64,000 nucleotides of DNA from JBEVOS01 sp044226655 (GCA_044226655.1 JBGAGO010000003.1:248001-312000), one strand, 5' to 3'; counted from the stretch's first letter, positions 32,333 through 41,847 are shown. Notes: generated by a model not told the origin, from the letters alone. A program made the numbers and translations.

Positions 32333-32623
32333 ATGACGTGGCTCGTGGTGACGCTCAAAGTGAAAGACGGCATGCAGACGGAGTTCGAAACCGTCATGGG
32401 CGATCTGGTCGCCAAAGTGCGCGCCAATGAACCCGGCTGCCTCACCTACACGCTCACCAAGAGCAAGGTGGACCCCACCGAATATGTGATGATCGAGCAC
32501 TACGCCTCGCCCGAAGCCCGCGCTGAGCATGGCAAGACCGAATATTTCCGCGCCGCCGGCCCGAAGCTTGGCCCAACCCTCGCGGGCCGCGCTCAGATCG
32601 TGGAATTGGATCTCATCGTATAG
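32333..32623 (+). CDS. ABM-domain putative quinol monooxygenase
   Basis: 96-residue protein of the antibiotic biosynthesis monooxygenase (YgiN-like) family, a small dimeric alpha/beta barrel. Family features are MTWLVVTLKVKDG at the start, the strand-turn segment EPGCLTYTLTKSKVDPTEYVMIEHY and the closing VELDL. GGGAGGA lies 5-6 bases before the ATG. The 3' end overlaps the convergent DUF2339 gene by 31 bp. Substrate unknown. Confidence 0.88.
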   Translation: MTWLVVTLKVKDGMQTEFETVMGDLVAKVRANEPGCLTYTLTKSKVDPTEYVMIEHYASPEARAEHGKTEYFRAAGPKLGPTLAGRAQIVELDLIV

Positions 32624-34737
32624 CGCAGCAGCGTCACGGCGATCACGGCCAAGCCCGCAGCGCCGAGATAGGATGCGATTTCGACAGCGCTCGCGGGGCC
32701 CGCGAGCGCTGGTCCGTGAAAAGCGCGCCGGATTTCCAGCAGGCCCCAGACCGCGCCGCAGATCGCCGCCGCGCCATAGCCAGCCAAGCTGCGCACATCG
32801 CCGCGCCACAGCACGCCATGCGCCAGCGCGGCGAGCGCCGGCAAGGCGAAGCCAAGCGCCAGCGTATTTGCGATCGGCCAGCCCGGCGCGGGCTCCGGGT
32901 CTTGGCCCCAGAGCGGATTGAGCAGCAGCAGCGGCCCAAGCGCGAGCGCGATCAGCGCTCCCGCCGCCAACGCGCCGGCCGCCCATTGCCGCACCAGCCA
33001 GGCGCCGCGTTGCGGACGCGCCCAAAGCAGCGCCGCCAGCGCCAGCCAGACGCTCGCGTGCAGGCCCATTTCGGCGAACCCGATCGGCGCATAGGGCTCA
33101 GGCGCGTAGGCCAGCCGCACGCACGCGAACAGCGCCGTCACGCCTGCGATCAATGCGCCGCTTTCGAACACATTGGCGCTGATCGGCGCGCGCTGTCCCG
33201 CCAGCCGCGCGCACAGCCCCGCCGCCAGCGCCGGCGCCGCCAGGCCGAAACTCGCCGCCAGCACGCCGCCAAGGTCACGCTCGCTCAGCGAAAAGATCGC
33301 AAACGCCCCGCACGCGCTCAGCGCCGCGAGTGCGCCGGTCACGGCCGCATCGAAGCGCCAGATCGGGCTCGGCCAGCGCATATTGGCCGCCATCGCGGCG
33401 ACGGTGATAAGCGCGAGCGCAGTGGCCGCGAACGGCGCCGGCAAAGCGATGCCGCTCGCCAGCGCCAGCGCCGCCGGCGCGCCGAAGCCGAGCGGGAAGG
33501 CCGCCCAGCCCAGCACGCGCAATCCGCCCGCGCGGCGCGCCGCCAGCGCCAGAATGCCCGTCAGCGCCGCTGCGATGAACGCGAGCGCGGCCGCGATCTC
33601 CCAGGCGCTGGCCAAGCCGCGCGCCGCAAAATGCAGAGCCAGCGCTGCTAGGATGGGCGCGATGGCGCCGGTCGCCGCCGTCATCGTGCCGCGCGCGCCG
33701 AGTGCGGGCGCCCGCACCGCCGCGATCGCCAGGAAGAGGCCACCCATCCACGCGCAGGCCGGCGCGAACCAGATCACGGCTTCATCACGTCCGCCCAGCA
33801 CGAACAGGCCCGCACACGCGCCCAGCAGCGCGCCGACATGCAGGCTGTCCAATTCCTCCGCGCTCGCGCCCGCAACCGCGAGCGCTGCGATCACCAGACC
33901 AAGCGCCGCAAAGGCGGGCGCGGGCGCGGCGTAGGCATTGGCCATCATCAGCAGCGCGCCGGTCGTGAGCGCAGCCAGCGCCAGGCCCGGGCCAGCCTGA
34001 AATTTGAGCCGCGCATGCAGCGCCGCTGCGCCGCCGGCCGCCGCCACGCCTGCGGCCGCGATCATCGGCGTCTGCGCCAGGCTCTGGCTCGCCCACAGCG
34101 CCCAGCCGCCGCCGCCCAGCGCCGCCACCCACGCCAGGGCGCCCCAGCCGCGCCGCAGTGAAAACCCTAGCAGCGCCAAGGTCAGCGCCAGCGCGACGCC
34201 CGCGATCACGAGCGCCGGCGCGCCCAGCGGCAAGGCGGGCGCGGACAGTAGCGCGGCGGCCGCGGCGACGCGAGCCAGCGGGTGGCTGGTCCAGGGTTCG
34301 AGCGGGCGGTAGGGCGCGCTCTGCCGCGGCGCCGGGAAGGCGGGCGCGGCGGCTGCGATTTGGCGCTGCGGCGCGAGCGGCGCGGGCGGGCTATGCGCTT
34401 CACGCCGCGCCGGCTGCTGCTCCTCGGCGGGCGCGGCGCTCACCCAGGCGTCGTCGAACGGATCGTCGGAGGCGGGAAACAGGGGCTCCGGCGGCGGCGC
34501 CCGTTCGATCACATCGCCTGCGCCAGCACGCACGGGCTCTGCCCGCGCCATGGCCGTGGAGGCGGGCGCACGCGCCGCTTCCTGCGCCCGGCGCGGCGGC
34601 GCGGGCTGCTGGCGCGCCTCAAGCGATGCGCGCAGTTCGCGTATTTCGTTGGCGAGTTCGTCCAGCCGGCGCAACACAAGGCCGAGCCCGCCGCCAAGCA
34701 CGGCGGTCACAAGAATGAGAAGTAAAGCGAGGAGCAT
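32593..34737 (-). CDS. DUF2339 polytopic membrane protein
   Basis: 714-residue protein. An N-terminal helix (LLALLLILVTAVLGGGLGL) is followed by a short coiled region LDELANEIRELRASLEAR and a Pro/Ala-rich linker. More than fifteen consecutive hydrophobic helices then run from about residue 150 to the end. This layout is typical of DUF2339, a family of unknown function. It overlaps the 3' end of the ABM gene by 31 bp. Confidence 0.9.
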   Translation of the reverse strand: MLLALLLILVTAVLGGGLGLVLRRLDELANEIRELRASLEARQQPAPPRRAQEAARAPASTAMARAEPVRAGAGDVIERAPPPEPLFPASDDPFDDAWVSAAPAEEQQPARREAHSPPAPLAPQRQIAAAAPAFPAPRQSAPYRPLEPWTSHPLARVAAAAALLSAPALPLGAPALVIAGVALALTLALLGFSLRRGWGALAWVAALGGGGWALWASQSLAQTPMIAAAGVAAAGGAAALHARLKFQAGPGLALAALTTGALLMMANAYAAPAPAFAALGLVIAALAVAGASAEELDSLHVGALLGACAGLFVLGGRDEAVIWFAPACAWMGGLFLAIAAVRAPALGARGTMTAATGAIAPILAALALHFAARGLASAWEIAAALAFIAAALTGILALAARRAGGLRVLGWAAFPLGFGAPAALALASGIALPAPFAATALALITVAAMAANMRWPSPIWRFDAAVTGALAALSACGAFAIFSLSERDLGGVLAASFGLAAPALAAGLCARLAGQRAPISANVFESGALIAGVTALFACVRLAYAPEPYAPIGFAEMGLHASVWLALAALLWARPQRGAWLVRQWAAGALAAGALIALALGPLLLLNPLWGQDPEPAPGWPIANTLALGFALPALAALAHGVLWRGDVRSLAGYGAAAICGAVWGLLEIRRAFHGPALAGPASAVEIASYLGAAGLAVIAVTLLRYTMRSNSTI

Positions 34738-34864
34738 GTCGACTTGGGCGCCCAGGTCGTTCTGACGAGCGCCATCGCATTAGCGTCTAGGCGCTCTGGA
34801 CGCTAGCCTAATCGGGCCGGCGCTGGGGAGAGGCCGGCTCGCCTATCTGGAGTTGAGGGAAGCC

Positions 34865-35899
34865 ATGCCGGGGAAAGAGCCTGACCGGTATCGTGCGCTG
34901 TTCCTTGAGCGGAACGCGTATTTCGAGACCTACGAACAATTGCGCAAAGCCTTCGACGACAAGATCGCCGATCAGGTGAAGCGCCGCCGCGATTTTGAAT
35001 CGAGCCTGTCGGAAGAGATCAGCGAGTCGCGCCACGCGCTCTCCGAGGTCGCGCCGATCGCGTCCGCTGAAATCGCCGACATTCCGATGCGCCGCGCCGC
35101 CTACACGGACCGGATGTCGGCCGTGATGTCGAAGCTCGCGCTGCTCGCCTATATCGAGTTCGAAGAGCCGATGCCGTTCGAGGTGCTGAAATCGGCGCTC
35201 GCCGCCGCAAACATCACCAAGATCGAGCCGTTCGCCGTCGGCGACACGGAATGCTTCCTGGTCGAGACCGATCACTTCGTCGCCGTCTCCTTCCGCGGCA
35301 CCACCGATCGCGGCGACCGCAAGACGGATTTCCGCATCGGCGTGCGGCGTGTGCAGGTCGATGGCCATGCGCAGGATGTGCGCGTGCATGACGGATTCTA
35401 TGACGCGTTCCGTCTGGTCGAGCCGGTCCTGCGCAATGCATTGCACCGCACCGATGAGGCCAAGCCGATCTATCTCACCGGCCATTCGCTCGGCGGCGCC
35501 CTTGCGCTCATCGCCTCCGCCGCCTTCTCCGGCTCCGACCACTTGGGCGGACGCATTGCAGCCGTTTACACCTATGGCGCGCCACGCGTCGGCAGCACCG
35601 GTTTCGCGCGCGTCGTGAAGGCGCCGCATTATCGCGTCGTCAACGAAGGCGACATGGTGCCGCAAATTCCGCCGAGTTGGCTCAGCGGCTATCGCCACAC
35701 CGGCGAGCTCTTTCTGCTGCGCAATGGCCGCATCCGCGTGGTGCGCTCGCGCGCCTGGCTGTCGGCGACCGCGCTCGCGCTGTGGGGCCTCCTGTCGTGG
35801 CCGTTTTCGCGGCAATTGCTGTTCGCGCGGCGCCACGCGATCTCGCTTTACGCCTCGCGGCTCGACGTGATCGCGCAGGAACGGGGCAGGTGGAGCTGA
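34865..35899 (+). CDS. Class 3 lipase-family hydrolase
   Basis: 344-residue alpha/beta hydrolase of the fungal-type lipase 3 family. The nucleophile elbow is GHSLGG near residue 208, preceded by VSFRGTTDRGDRKTDF (oxyanion strand). The catalytic Asp is likely in VVNEGDMVPQIPP with a His in SGYRHTGE. The N-terminal 100 residues are helical and charged. No signal peptide is seen, and a hydrophobic stretch (ATALALWGLLSWPF) near the C-terminus may attach it to the membrane. ATG 34865 with GAGGGAAG upstream is preferred to a TTG 12 bases earlier. Confidence 0.85.
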   Translation: MPGKEPDRYRALFLERNAYFETYEQLRKAFDDKIADQVKRRRDFESSLSEEISESRHALSEVAPIASAEIADIPMRRAAYTDRMSAVMSKLALLAYIEFEEPMPFEVLKSALAAANITKIEPFAVGDTECFLVETDHFVAVSFRGTTDRGDRKTDFRIGVRRVQVDGHAQDVRVHDGFYDAFRLVEPVLRNALHRTDEAKPIYLTGHSLGGALALIASAAFSGSDHLGGRIAAVYTYGAPRVGSTGFARVVKAPHYRVVNEGDMVPQIPPSWLSGYRHTGELFLLRNGRIRVVRSRAWLSATALALWGLLSWPFSRQLLFARRHAISLYASRLDVIAQERGRWS

Positions 35900-36414
35900 G
35901 CGGGCCGGAGCTCAACGCCGATTGCGCGCGCTGCGCGGCTTTGTGCTGCGCGGCTTTCGCCTTCGAACCCAGCGACAGTTTCGCCATTCACAAGGACGCC
36001 GGCGCGCCGTGCCCGCATCTCGACGGCGCGCTCCGCTGCGCCATTCACACGACGCGCGCCGAACGCGGCTTCTCCGGCTGCGTCCAATATGATTGCCACG
36101 GCGCCGGCCAACGCGTGACGCAGATTTTGTTCGCCGGCCGCTCCTGGCGCGACGATCCCGCCTTGCTCGCGCCCATGCTCGCCGCCTTCGAGATCGTGCG
36201 CCGCGCGCATGAGCTTCTACTTTTGCTCAAGGAGGCGCGCCGCTTCGATCTTTCCCTCGAAGATGCGCGCCGCATCGCCGCCTTCGAGGCGGCGATCAAC
36301 GCGCTCGCCGACGATGCCGAAAGACATCCGGACGCGGTCGCCTTAGCCGCGCGCGAGCGCGAGGTGCGCGATTTTCTGCCCAGCCTAGCGCGCTACGTCG
36401 CGCCGCGCGCCTAG
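35890..36414 (+). CDS. Cysteine-rich protein related to N-termini of pentapeptide-repeat proteins
   Basis: 174-residue protein starting at GTG inside the end of the lipase gene (10-bp overlap). Its first 75 residues hold eight or so Cys: DCARCAALCCAAFAF, PCPHLDGALRCAIH, and GFSGCVQYDCHGAGQRVTQ. That pattern is the Cys-rich module found in front of some pentapeptide-repeat proteins, and it probably binds a metal or Fe-S cluster. No pentapeptide repeats follow; the C-terminal part is helical. Function unknown. Confidence 0.75.
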   Translation: MELSGPELNADCARCAALCCAAFAFEPSDSFAIHKDAGAPCPHLDGALRCAIHTTRAERGFSGCVQYDCHGAGQRVTQILFAGRSWRDDPALLAPMLAAFEIVRRAHELLLLLKEARRFDLSLEDARRIAAFEAAINALADDAERHPDAVALAAREREVRDFLPSLARYVAPRA

Positions 36415-36444
36415 GCGAAGAAGGAAAAGCGACGGTGCAGCTTC

Positions 36445-36472
36445 GTCCTTCTCCCACAAAGGGGAGAAGGAC
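36445..36472. terminator. Perfect 11-bp stem-loop of the CCTTCTCCC family
   Basis: GTCCTTCTCCC, loop ACAAAG, then GGGAGAAGGAC. It lies between two convergent genes and may act as a bidirectional terminator. It is also a copy of the repeat family at 40446-40582. Confidence 0.55.
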
Positions 36473-36509
36473 GATTGCAGCCGCTTGAGCCCTAATATCC
36501 GTCTCGCGC

Positions 36510-37415
36510 TCAGCCGCCGCTCATCTTGCGGAACATTTTCTGCGCTTGCTCGCCGCCTTGCGCGTAGGCTTGGGCGCCGGTGGGATCGGAAATCTTCGAC
36601 CAATTGTCGCGCACTTCTTCGGCCGAGAGGCCGCCTTCGCCGAGATAAATTCCGTCCGTCTCGTAGATCTGCGCCACGGAGAAGACGCCCGCGCCGGCCG
36701 TAAGGATGACGCCCGTCGGCGCCTCTTCGCTCACCAGATAGATCACGCCCGGCGTCACATATTCCGGCTTCAGCTTTTCCAGGATCGCGGGCGGCATCAG
36801 ATTTTCCGTCATGCGCGTGGCCGCCACGGGGCAGATCGCGTTGACATGGATGTTGTTCTTCTGGCCCTCGATCTTCAGCGTGTTCATGAAGCCGATGAGG
36901 CCGAGCTTGGCCGCGCCGTAATTGGCCTGGCCGAAATTGCCGTAGAGCCCGGTGGACGAGGTCGTCACCACGATGCGCCCGTAGTTCTGCGCCTTCATGA
37001 TTTCCCACGCGGCCTTCACGGGCTTCACCGTGCCCATCACGTGCACGGCCATCACCGCATCGAAATCCTTGATTTCCATCTTGGAGAAGCTTTTGTCGCG
37101 CAAGATGCCGGCGTTGGCGACGATGATGTCGATCCGGCCCCATTGATCCATGGTCTGCTGGATCATGTGCGCGACGCCTGCATCGTCGGTCACCGACGAG
37201 CCGTTGGCGATGGCTTCGCCGCCGAACGCCTTGATTTCTTCGACCACTTTGCCGGCCGCTTCCGAGGAGCCGCCCGAACCGTCGACCGATCCGCCCAGAT
37301 CGTTGATCACGACCTTCGCGCCGCGCCGCGCCAGTTCCAGCGCGTGCTGGCGCCCGAGCCCGCCGCCCGCGCCGGTGACGATGGCGACTTTGCCGTCAAA
37401 GCGAAGATCGGACAT
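36510..37415 (-). CDS. Short-chain dehydrogenase (MFE-2 dehydrogenase-like), paralogue of 1811-2740
   Basis: 301-residue SDR. Cofactor motif TGAGGGLGRQHALELARRGAKVVINDLGGS and catalytic NYGAAKLGLIGF follow the multifunctional-enzyme-2/17-beta-HSD4 dehydrogenase pattern. The C-terminal extension (VRDNWSKISDPTGAQAYAQGGEQAQK) also appears in that group. It probably oxidises 3-hydroxyacyl-CoA in beta-oxidation or sterol side-chain degradation, consistent with three acyl-CoA dehydrogenases and a thiolase in the window. It is divergent from the TIR-propeller gene. Confidence 0.9.
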   Translation of the reverse strand: MSDLRFDGKVAIVTGAGGGLGRQHALELARRGAKVVINDLGGSVDGSGGSSEAAGKVVEEIKAFGGEAIANGSSVTDDAGVAHMIQQTMDQWGRIDIIVANAGILRDKSFSKMEIKDFDAVMAVHVMGTVKPVKAAWEIMKAQNYGRIVVTTSSTGLYGNFGQANYGAAKLGLIGFMNTLKIEGQKNNIHVNAICPVAATRMTENLMPPAILEKLKPEYVTPGVIYLVSEEAPTGVILTAGAGVFSVAQIYETDGIYLGEGGLSAEEVRDNWSKISDPTGAQAYAQGGEQAQKMFRKMSGG

Positions 37416-37530
37416 GGACGTGCTCCAAAAACCTCAAAAAGTCGCGCTCGTGTGGCGGCGCGGGGCGCGCCCGTCAAGCGTCGACCCCGCCGCAGGGCGG
37501 TGTTAGATCGCCTGCGACGAGGAGGGACGG

Positions 37531-39024
37531 ATGGCGGACGTCTTCATTTCCTACAAACGCGAGGACAAGGCGCGCGTCGCCAAGATCGCCGAGGCGATCG
37601 AAGCCGAAGGTTATTCCGTATGGTGGGATCCGGAGATTCCGCTGGGAGAGAGCTACGCCACGTCGATCCGGCGCGAGCTTGAGGCCGCCAGCACCGTGCT
37701 CGCGATCTGGTCGCAGCAATCGATCGCGTCGGAATGGGTGCAGGAGGAGGCGACGCTCGGCAAACGCCGCGGCGCGCTGGCGCCCGCGCGCATCGATCCC
37801 GTCGATCCGCCTGTCGGCTTCACGATGACGCAAGCGGCCGATCTCGTCGGCTGGGCGGGCGATCGCACGGCGCCTGAATGGCGCCGCCTGATCGAACATG
37901 TCGCCGCCAACGCTAAGCGCGGGCCCACGCCGCTGCCGAAGGAGTATCGCGCGCCGGCGCCCGCCAAGCCGCCGCGCCGCGCGCCTTGGCTCGCCATCGG
38001 CGGCGTTCTGGTGCTGATCGTCGCCCTCGGGTTCGGCTTTTGGGCGCTGAGCAGGCAGCAGACGGGCGCCGCCGACCTCCAGGAAGCCAACGCCGCGCTC
38101 CAGCACGCGCAGCAAGCCAACGCGTCGGCTGCGCCGATCCTTGGCCAGGCCATGACGTTCCGCTCGCCCAGCAACGCGTTCACCATCGCCGCACTCTCGC
38201 CTGACGGCGCGCTGGTCGCGACCGGCGATGCGCTGGGCGCGGTGCGCTTCTACGATGCGACGAACGCGCTGCCGCGCCGTGCGGTCGAGCATGCGGCGTC
38301 CAGTGCGATCACGCTGCTCGCCTGGCGCGACAGCGCGACGGTCGCTGTCGCCAGCGCGGATGGCGAGGTCATCAGCGTTGACAGCGAACGCGCGACGGAC
38401 GCGGGCCTCTTGAGCCGCGGGTCTGCTGCACTGTCGGCGCTCCTTTTCCGCGGCCAGACATTCGTGCGCGCCAACGAAGATGGAACGATCGATCTTCTTG
38501 ATCCCGCCGCCGTTGCCTTCGCGCATCGCTTGCCGACAGGCGCCAGCCCGCGCTCGCTGGCGTTTTCGCCAAGCGGGGACCGCCTGCTCGTCGGCGGTTC
38601 CGTCGGCAACGCCTATCTCTTCAATCCATTGAACGTGAGCGCACCGGTCGCGTTGCCCATGCCCGGCACCTCCGCCGTGTTCGCCGCTTTCGCACCGGAC
38701 GGCCGCAGCATCGTCGCGACCACCTACGGCCATCTCATCCTGGGCCCGGCGCAACCCTGGCGCGTCGATATCGATCTGCCATCGCCGGAGGGCAATGTGC
38801 CGAGCACCGCGTTCGCGCTGTCGCGCGATGGCCGCCGCGCCGCGATCGCGGTCGATGGCGCGCGCGTCTATGTGTGGGACATCCCGTCCCGCCAAGTGAT
38901 CGGCCGCATCGAGGGCCTGCGCAACGCGACCTTCCTGGCTTTCACGCCCGACGGCGTGCGCCTGCTCGCCTCCACCGATGGCGGCGAGGCCGGCATGTAT
39001 GACGTGCCGTACCCGCCGCCATAA
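37531..39024 (+). CDS. TIR domain - membrane helix - WD40-like propeller protein
   Basis: 497-residue protein. Residues 3-125 form a TIR domain (DVFISYKREDKARV, YSVWWDPEIPLGESY, SEWVQEEA with W69 and Glu72/73 at the putative NADase position). One membrane helix follows at 152-173. The remainder has repeated SPDGALVATGDALG-like, FSPSGDRLLVGG-like and FTPDGVRLLAS-like segments, a WD40-type beta-propeller. The topology puts TIR and propeller on opposite sides of the membrane. GAGGAGG precedes ATG 37531. A sensor-effector role is plausible, but such proteins also occur outside known defence loci. Confidence 0.87.
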   Translation: MADVFISYKREDKARVAKIAEAIEAEGYSVWWDPEIPLGESYATSIRRELEAASTVLAIWSQQSIASEWVQEEATLGKRRGALAPARIDPVDPPVGFTMTQAADLVGWAGDRTAPEWRRLIEHVAANAKRGPTPLPKEYRAPAPAKPPRRAPWLAIGGVLVLIVALGFGFWALSRQQTGAADLQEANAALQHAQQANASAAPILGQAMTFRSPSNAFTIAALSPDGALVATGDALGAVRFYDATNALPRRAVEHAASSAITLLAWRDSATVAVASADGEVISVDSERATDAGLLSRGSAALSALLFRGQTFVRANEDGTIDLLDPAAVAFAHRLPTGASPRSLAFSPSGDRLLVGGSVGNAYLFNPLNVSAPVALPMPGTSAVFAAFAPDGRSIVATTYGHLILGPAQPWRVDIDLPSPEGNVPSTAFALSRDGRRAAIAVDGARVYVWDIPSRQVIGRIEGLRNATFLAFTPDGVRLLASTDGGEAGMYDVPYPPP

Positions 39025-39117
39025 CAAGCACGCCAGCCCGCTGCGCAGGCGCGGGCCTTGCGTCGCGCGCGCCGCTGCCGCAACCATCCGCGCACCAAAG
39101 CAAAGCGGGGCGCTGGC

Positions 39118-40443
39118 TTGACCTATTCGCTAGAGAACGCGCGCGGCCTTCTGGGCATCGCGGCCATCATTTTCGTGAGTTGGCTGCTGTCGGAGAACAG
39201 GCGGAAATTCCCGGTCGGGCTGACCATCGGCGCGCTCGCCGTGCAGGCCGGACTGGTGCTGGCGCTCTTCGCCATTCCCAATTCGCGCGCCGTGCTCGCC
39301 AGCGTCACCTCCGCGGTCGATGGGCTGGCGGCGGCCACCGATCACGGCACGCAATTCGTGTTCGGCTATCTCGGCGGGGGCGATCAGCCTTACGCCGCCA
39401 CGCCGCCGGACGGGCAGCCGCCTTTCCTGTTCGCGTTCCGCGTGCTGCCGCTCATCCTCGTCATCTCCGCGCTCTCGGCGCTGCTTTGGCATTGGAAGAT
39501 CCTCAAATGGATCACGCGCCTGTTCGGCCTTCTGTTCGAGAAGACGATGAACCTCGGCGGAGCCTCGGCGCTCGCGGTCGCGGCCAACATTTTCATGGGC
39601 ATGGTCGAAAGCCCGATCGTGATCCGCGCCTATCTCGACAAGCTGTCGCGCGCGGAACTGTTTCTGATGATGGTCGTCGGCCTCGCCACCGTCGCCGGCT
39701 CGACGATGGTGGCCTATGCGCTGATCCTCGGGCCGACCTTGCCGAACGCGGCTGGCCATGTGCTCGTCGCGTCGATCATTTCCGCGCCCGCCGGCATTCT
39801 GCTCGCGCGCATCATGATCCCGGAAGAGGCGCGCGGGGCCGGCTATGATTATTCCGCCGAGCTTAAATACGAATCCTCCATGGATGCGATCACGCGCGGC
39901 GTGCAGGACGGCGTGATGGTGTGCGTCAACGTTGCGGCCTTCCTGATCGTGTTCGTGGCCTTCGTGTGGGTCGTGAACGGGCTCTTGCCGTTCGTGCTGC
40001 AGCCGGTCGCCACGCTGCTCAATCCGCTGCTGCCGCCCGATCTCGACATCGATCCCTCGCGCGCCACGCTGCAAGTGATCTTCGGCTACGTGTTCGCGCC
40101 CGTGGCGTGGATCATCGGCATCCCCTGGAGCGAGTCGCAAGCCGCCGGCGGCATCCTCGGCACCAAGCTCTTCCTCACCGAATTCATCGCTTTCATCGAT
40201 CTCGGTCACATCCCGGTCGACGCGATGAGCGAGCGCACGCGCATGATCCTTACCTATGCGATCTGCGGCTTCGCCAACGTCGCCTCCATCGGCATCATGA
40301 CGGGCGGCATGACCGTGCTGATGCCCGAACGCCGCAGCGAAATCCTCGCACTGGCCTGGAAATCCCTCTTCCCCGGCTTCGCCGCCACGCTGATGACGGC
40401 CGCCGTCGTCGCCAGCTTGCCGATGAGCGTGTTTGGGGGCTGA
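39118..40443 (+). CDS. NupC/CNT-family nucleoside transporter
   Basis: 441-residue concentrative nucleoside transporter, an inner-membrane H+ or Na+ symporter. CNT signatures are ANIFMGMVESPIVIRAYL (first half), TVAGSTMVAYALILG and LTEFIAFIDLG (second half), with NVASIGIMTGGM before the last helices. I place the start at TTG 39118 (TYSLENARGLLG), which gives the normal length; the preceding 20 in-frame residues are basic and unlike the family. It ends next to the palindromic repeat at 40446. Confidence 0.9.
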   Translation: MTYSLENARGLLGIAAIIFVSWLLSENRRKFPVGLTIGALAVQAGLVLALFAIPNSRAVLASVTSAVDGLAAATDHGTQFVFGYLGGGDQPYAATPPDGQPPFLFAFRVLPLILVISALSALLWHWKILKWITRLFGLLFEKTMNLGGASALAVAANIFMGMVESPIVIRAYLDKLSRAELFLMMVVGLATVAGSTMVAYALILGPTLPNAAGHVLVASIISAPAGILLARIMIPEEARGAGYDYSAELKYESSMDAITRGVQDGVMVCVNVAAFLIVFVAFVWVVNGLLPFVLQPVATLLNPLLPPDLDIDPSRATLQVIFGYVFAPVAWIIGIPWSESQAAGGILGTKLFLTEFIAFIDLGHIPVDAMSERTRMILTYAICGFANVASIGIMTGGMTVLMPERRSEILALAWKSLFPGFAATLMTAAVVASLPMSVFGG

Positions 40444-40445
40444 GT

Positions 40446-40582
40446 CCTTCTCCCCTTGTGGGAGAAGGTGGCGCGCAGCGCCGGATGAGGGGTGTTTGCG
40501 CTAACGTTGCTGCGTTGCGCTTTCACCCCTCATCCGTCTCGGCGCTTCGCGCCGATCCACCTTCTCCCACAAGGGGAGAAGG
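40446..40582. repeat. 137-bp inverted repeat element with CCTTCTCCC hairpin ends
   Basis: Each end is itself a hairpin: CCTTCTCCC with GGGAGAAGG at 40446-40468 and again at 40560-40582. Further inside, GATGAGGGGTG pairs with CACCCCTCATC. The element lies between convergent genes. Related single hairpins occur at 29244 and 36445. It is a mobile-looking noncoding repeat common in alphaproteobacteria and may also terminate transcription in both directions. Confidence 0.8.
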
Positions 40583-40593
40583 ATAAGGTCCCG

Positions 40594-41847
40594 CTAAGCC
40601 CGCTCCAGCAGCGCCACGGTGCCTTGCCCGCCATCGGCGCAGACGGAGACGATCGCGCGCGACCCCGCCGGCATCGCCGCCAATTCCTTCGTCGCTTGCG
40701 ACAAAATCCGCGCGCCGGTTGCGGCGAAGGGGTGGCCGATGGCGAGCGAGCCGCCGTTCGGATTGACGCGCTCCCACGGGAATTCGCCCAGATCCCAATC
40801 GACGCCCGCCTTCTCGCGCCGATAGGCCGGATCGCTGGCGGCCTGCACATTGGCCAGCACCTGCGCGGCGAAGGCCTCATGGATTTCGAACAGCGCAATG
40901 TCCGCAAAGCGCAGCTTGTGGCGCGCGAGCAGGCGCGGGATCGCGCGGCCCGGCGCCATCAGGATGCCTTCCCCCGCGGCGCGGAAATCGAGCGCCGCCA
41001 TTTCCCAATCGACCAGCTTCACCGCCGGTGCGCCGAACTTCTCCACGCCAGCGCGATCGCCGACCCAGATGCTCGAGGCGCCATCGGTATTGGGCGTCGA
41101 ATTGCCCGCCGTCAGCGTGCCGCGCCCACTCGTGCGGTCGAAGGCGAGGGGCAGAGACGCAAGTTTCTCCAAGGATGTATCGCGCCGCGCAATGCCGTCA
41201 TGATCGAGCCCCTCGACCGGCAGAATGAGATCGCGGAAGAAACCCGCATCGAACGCGGCGATGGCGCGCTGATGGCTCGTGAACGCGAGCTTGTCCTGCG
41301 CCTCGCGCGTGATGTTGAAATGCTTGGCGGTATCTTCCGTATGATCGCCTTGGCTGCGCCCGCTGCGCGCATTGGCCCAGCCGCGCGGCAGATTGAAATC
41401 GGCGACGCCCAGCGCGGAGAGCCGCGCCGCCGCGCCCGCCGGGTCCTTGGCGAATTGCGCGATGATGGCGTCGGCGACCTCTTGTTTCAGCGCCAGCGGC
41501 ACATGGCTCATGGTCTCCGCGCCGCCGACGAGCGCGAGATGCGTTCCGCCTTTGCCCACCATGCCCGCGGCCTGGATGACGCCCACGAAACTCGTCGAGC
41601 ATGCGAGCTGCGTCGAGAACGCGGGAATGGCCGGATCGAGCCCGGCTTCGAACACCACTTCGCGCGCCAGATTGGTCGCCGCCGGATCGGGGATCACCTG
41701 GCCCCAGATCACGAAATCCGGCCGCGCGCGCTTGCCCATTTCGGCCGCGATCGGCGCGGAAAGCTGAAGCGTCGTCTTGGCCGCAAACGCCCCGCCCGCG
41801 CGCACGAATGGCGTGCGCAATCCCGGCGCCAGAAAGACATCGCTCAT
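40594..41847 (-). CDS. Acetyl-CoA C-acyltransferase (thiolase)
   Basis: 417-residue thiolase that splits 3-ketoacyl-CoA in beta-oxidation. The nucleophilic Cys is in TQLACSTSFVGVIQ, the catalytic His in NPNGGSLAIGHPFAATGARI, and the second Cys in IVSVCADGGQG. EIHEAFAAQ contributes the conserved His-Glu motif. Length and insertions resemble FadI-type enzymes. The start has a GAGGAGAAG ribosome binding site. Unlinked acyl-CoA dehydrogenases and SDRs in the window supply the other steps. Confidence 0.93.
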   Translation of the reverse strand: MSDVFLAPGLRTPFVRAGGAFAAKTTLQLSAPIAAEMGKRARPDFVIWGQVIPDPAATNLAREVVFEAGLDPAIPAFSTQLACSTSFVGVIQAAGMVGKGGTHLALVGGAETMSHVPLALKQEVADAIIAQFAKDPAGAAARLSALGVADFNLPRGWANARSGRSQGDHTEDTAKHFNITREAQDKLAFTSHQRAIAAFDAGFFRDLILPVEGLDHDGIARRDTSLEKLASLPLAFDRTSGRGTLTAGNSTPNTDGASSIWVGDRAGVEKFGAPAVKLVDWEMAALDFRAAGEGILMAPGRAIPRLLARHKLRFADIALFEIHEAFAAQVLANVQAASDPAYRREKAGVDWDLGEFPWERVNPNGGSLAIGHPFAATGARILSQATKELAAMPAGSRAIVSVCADGGQGTVALLERA

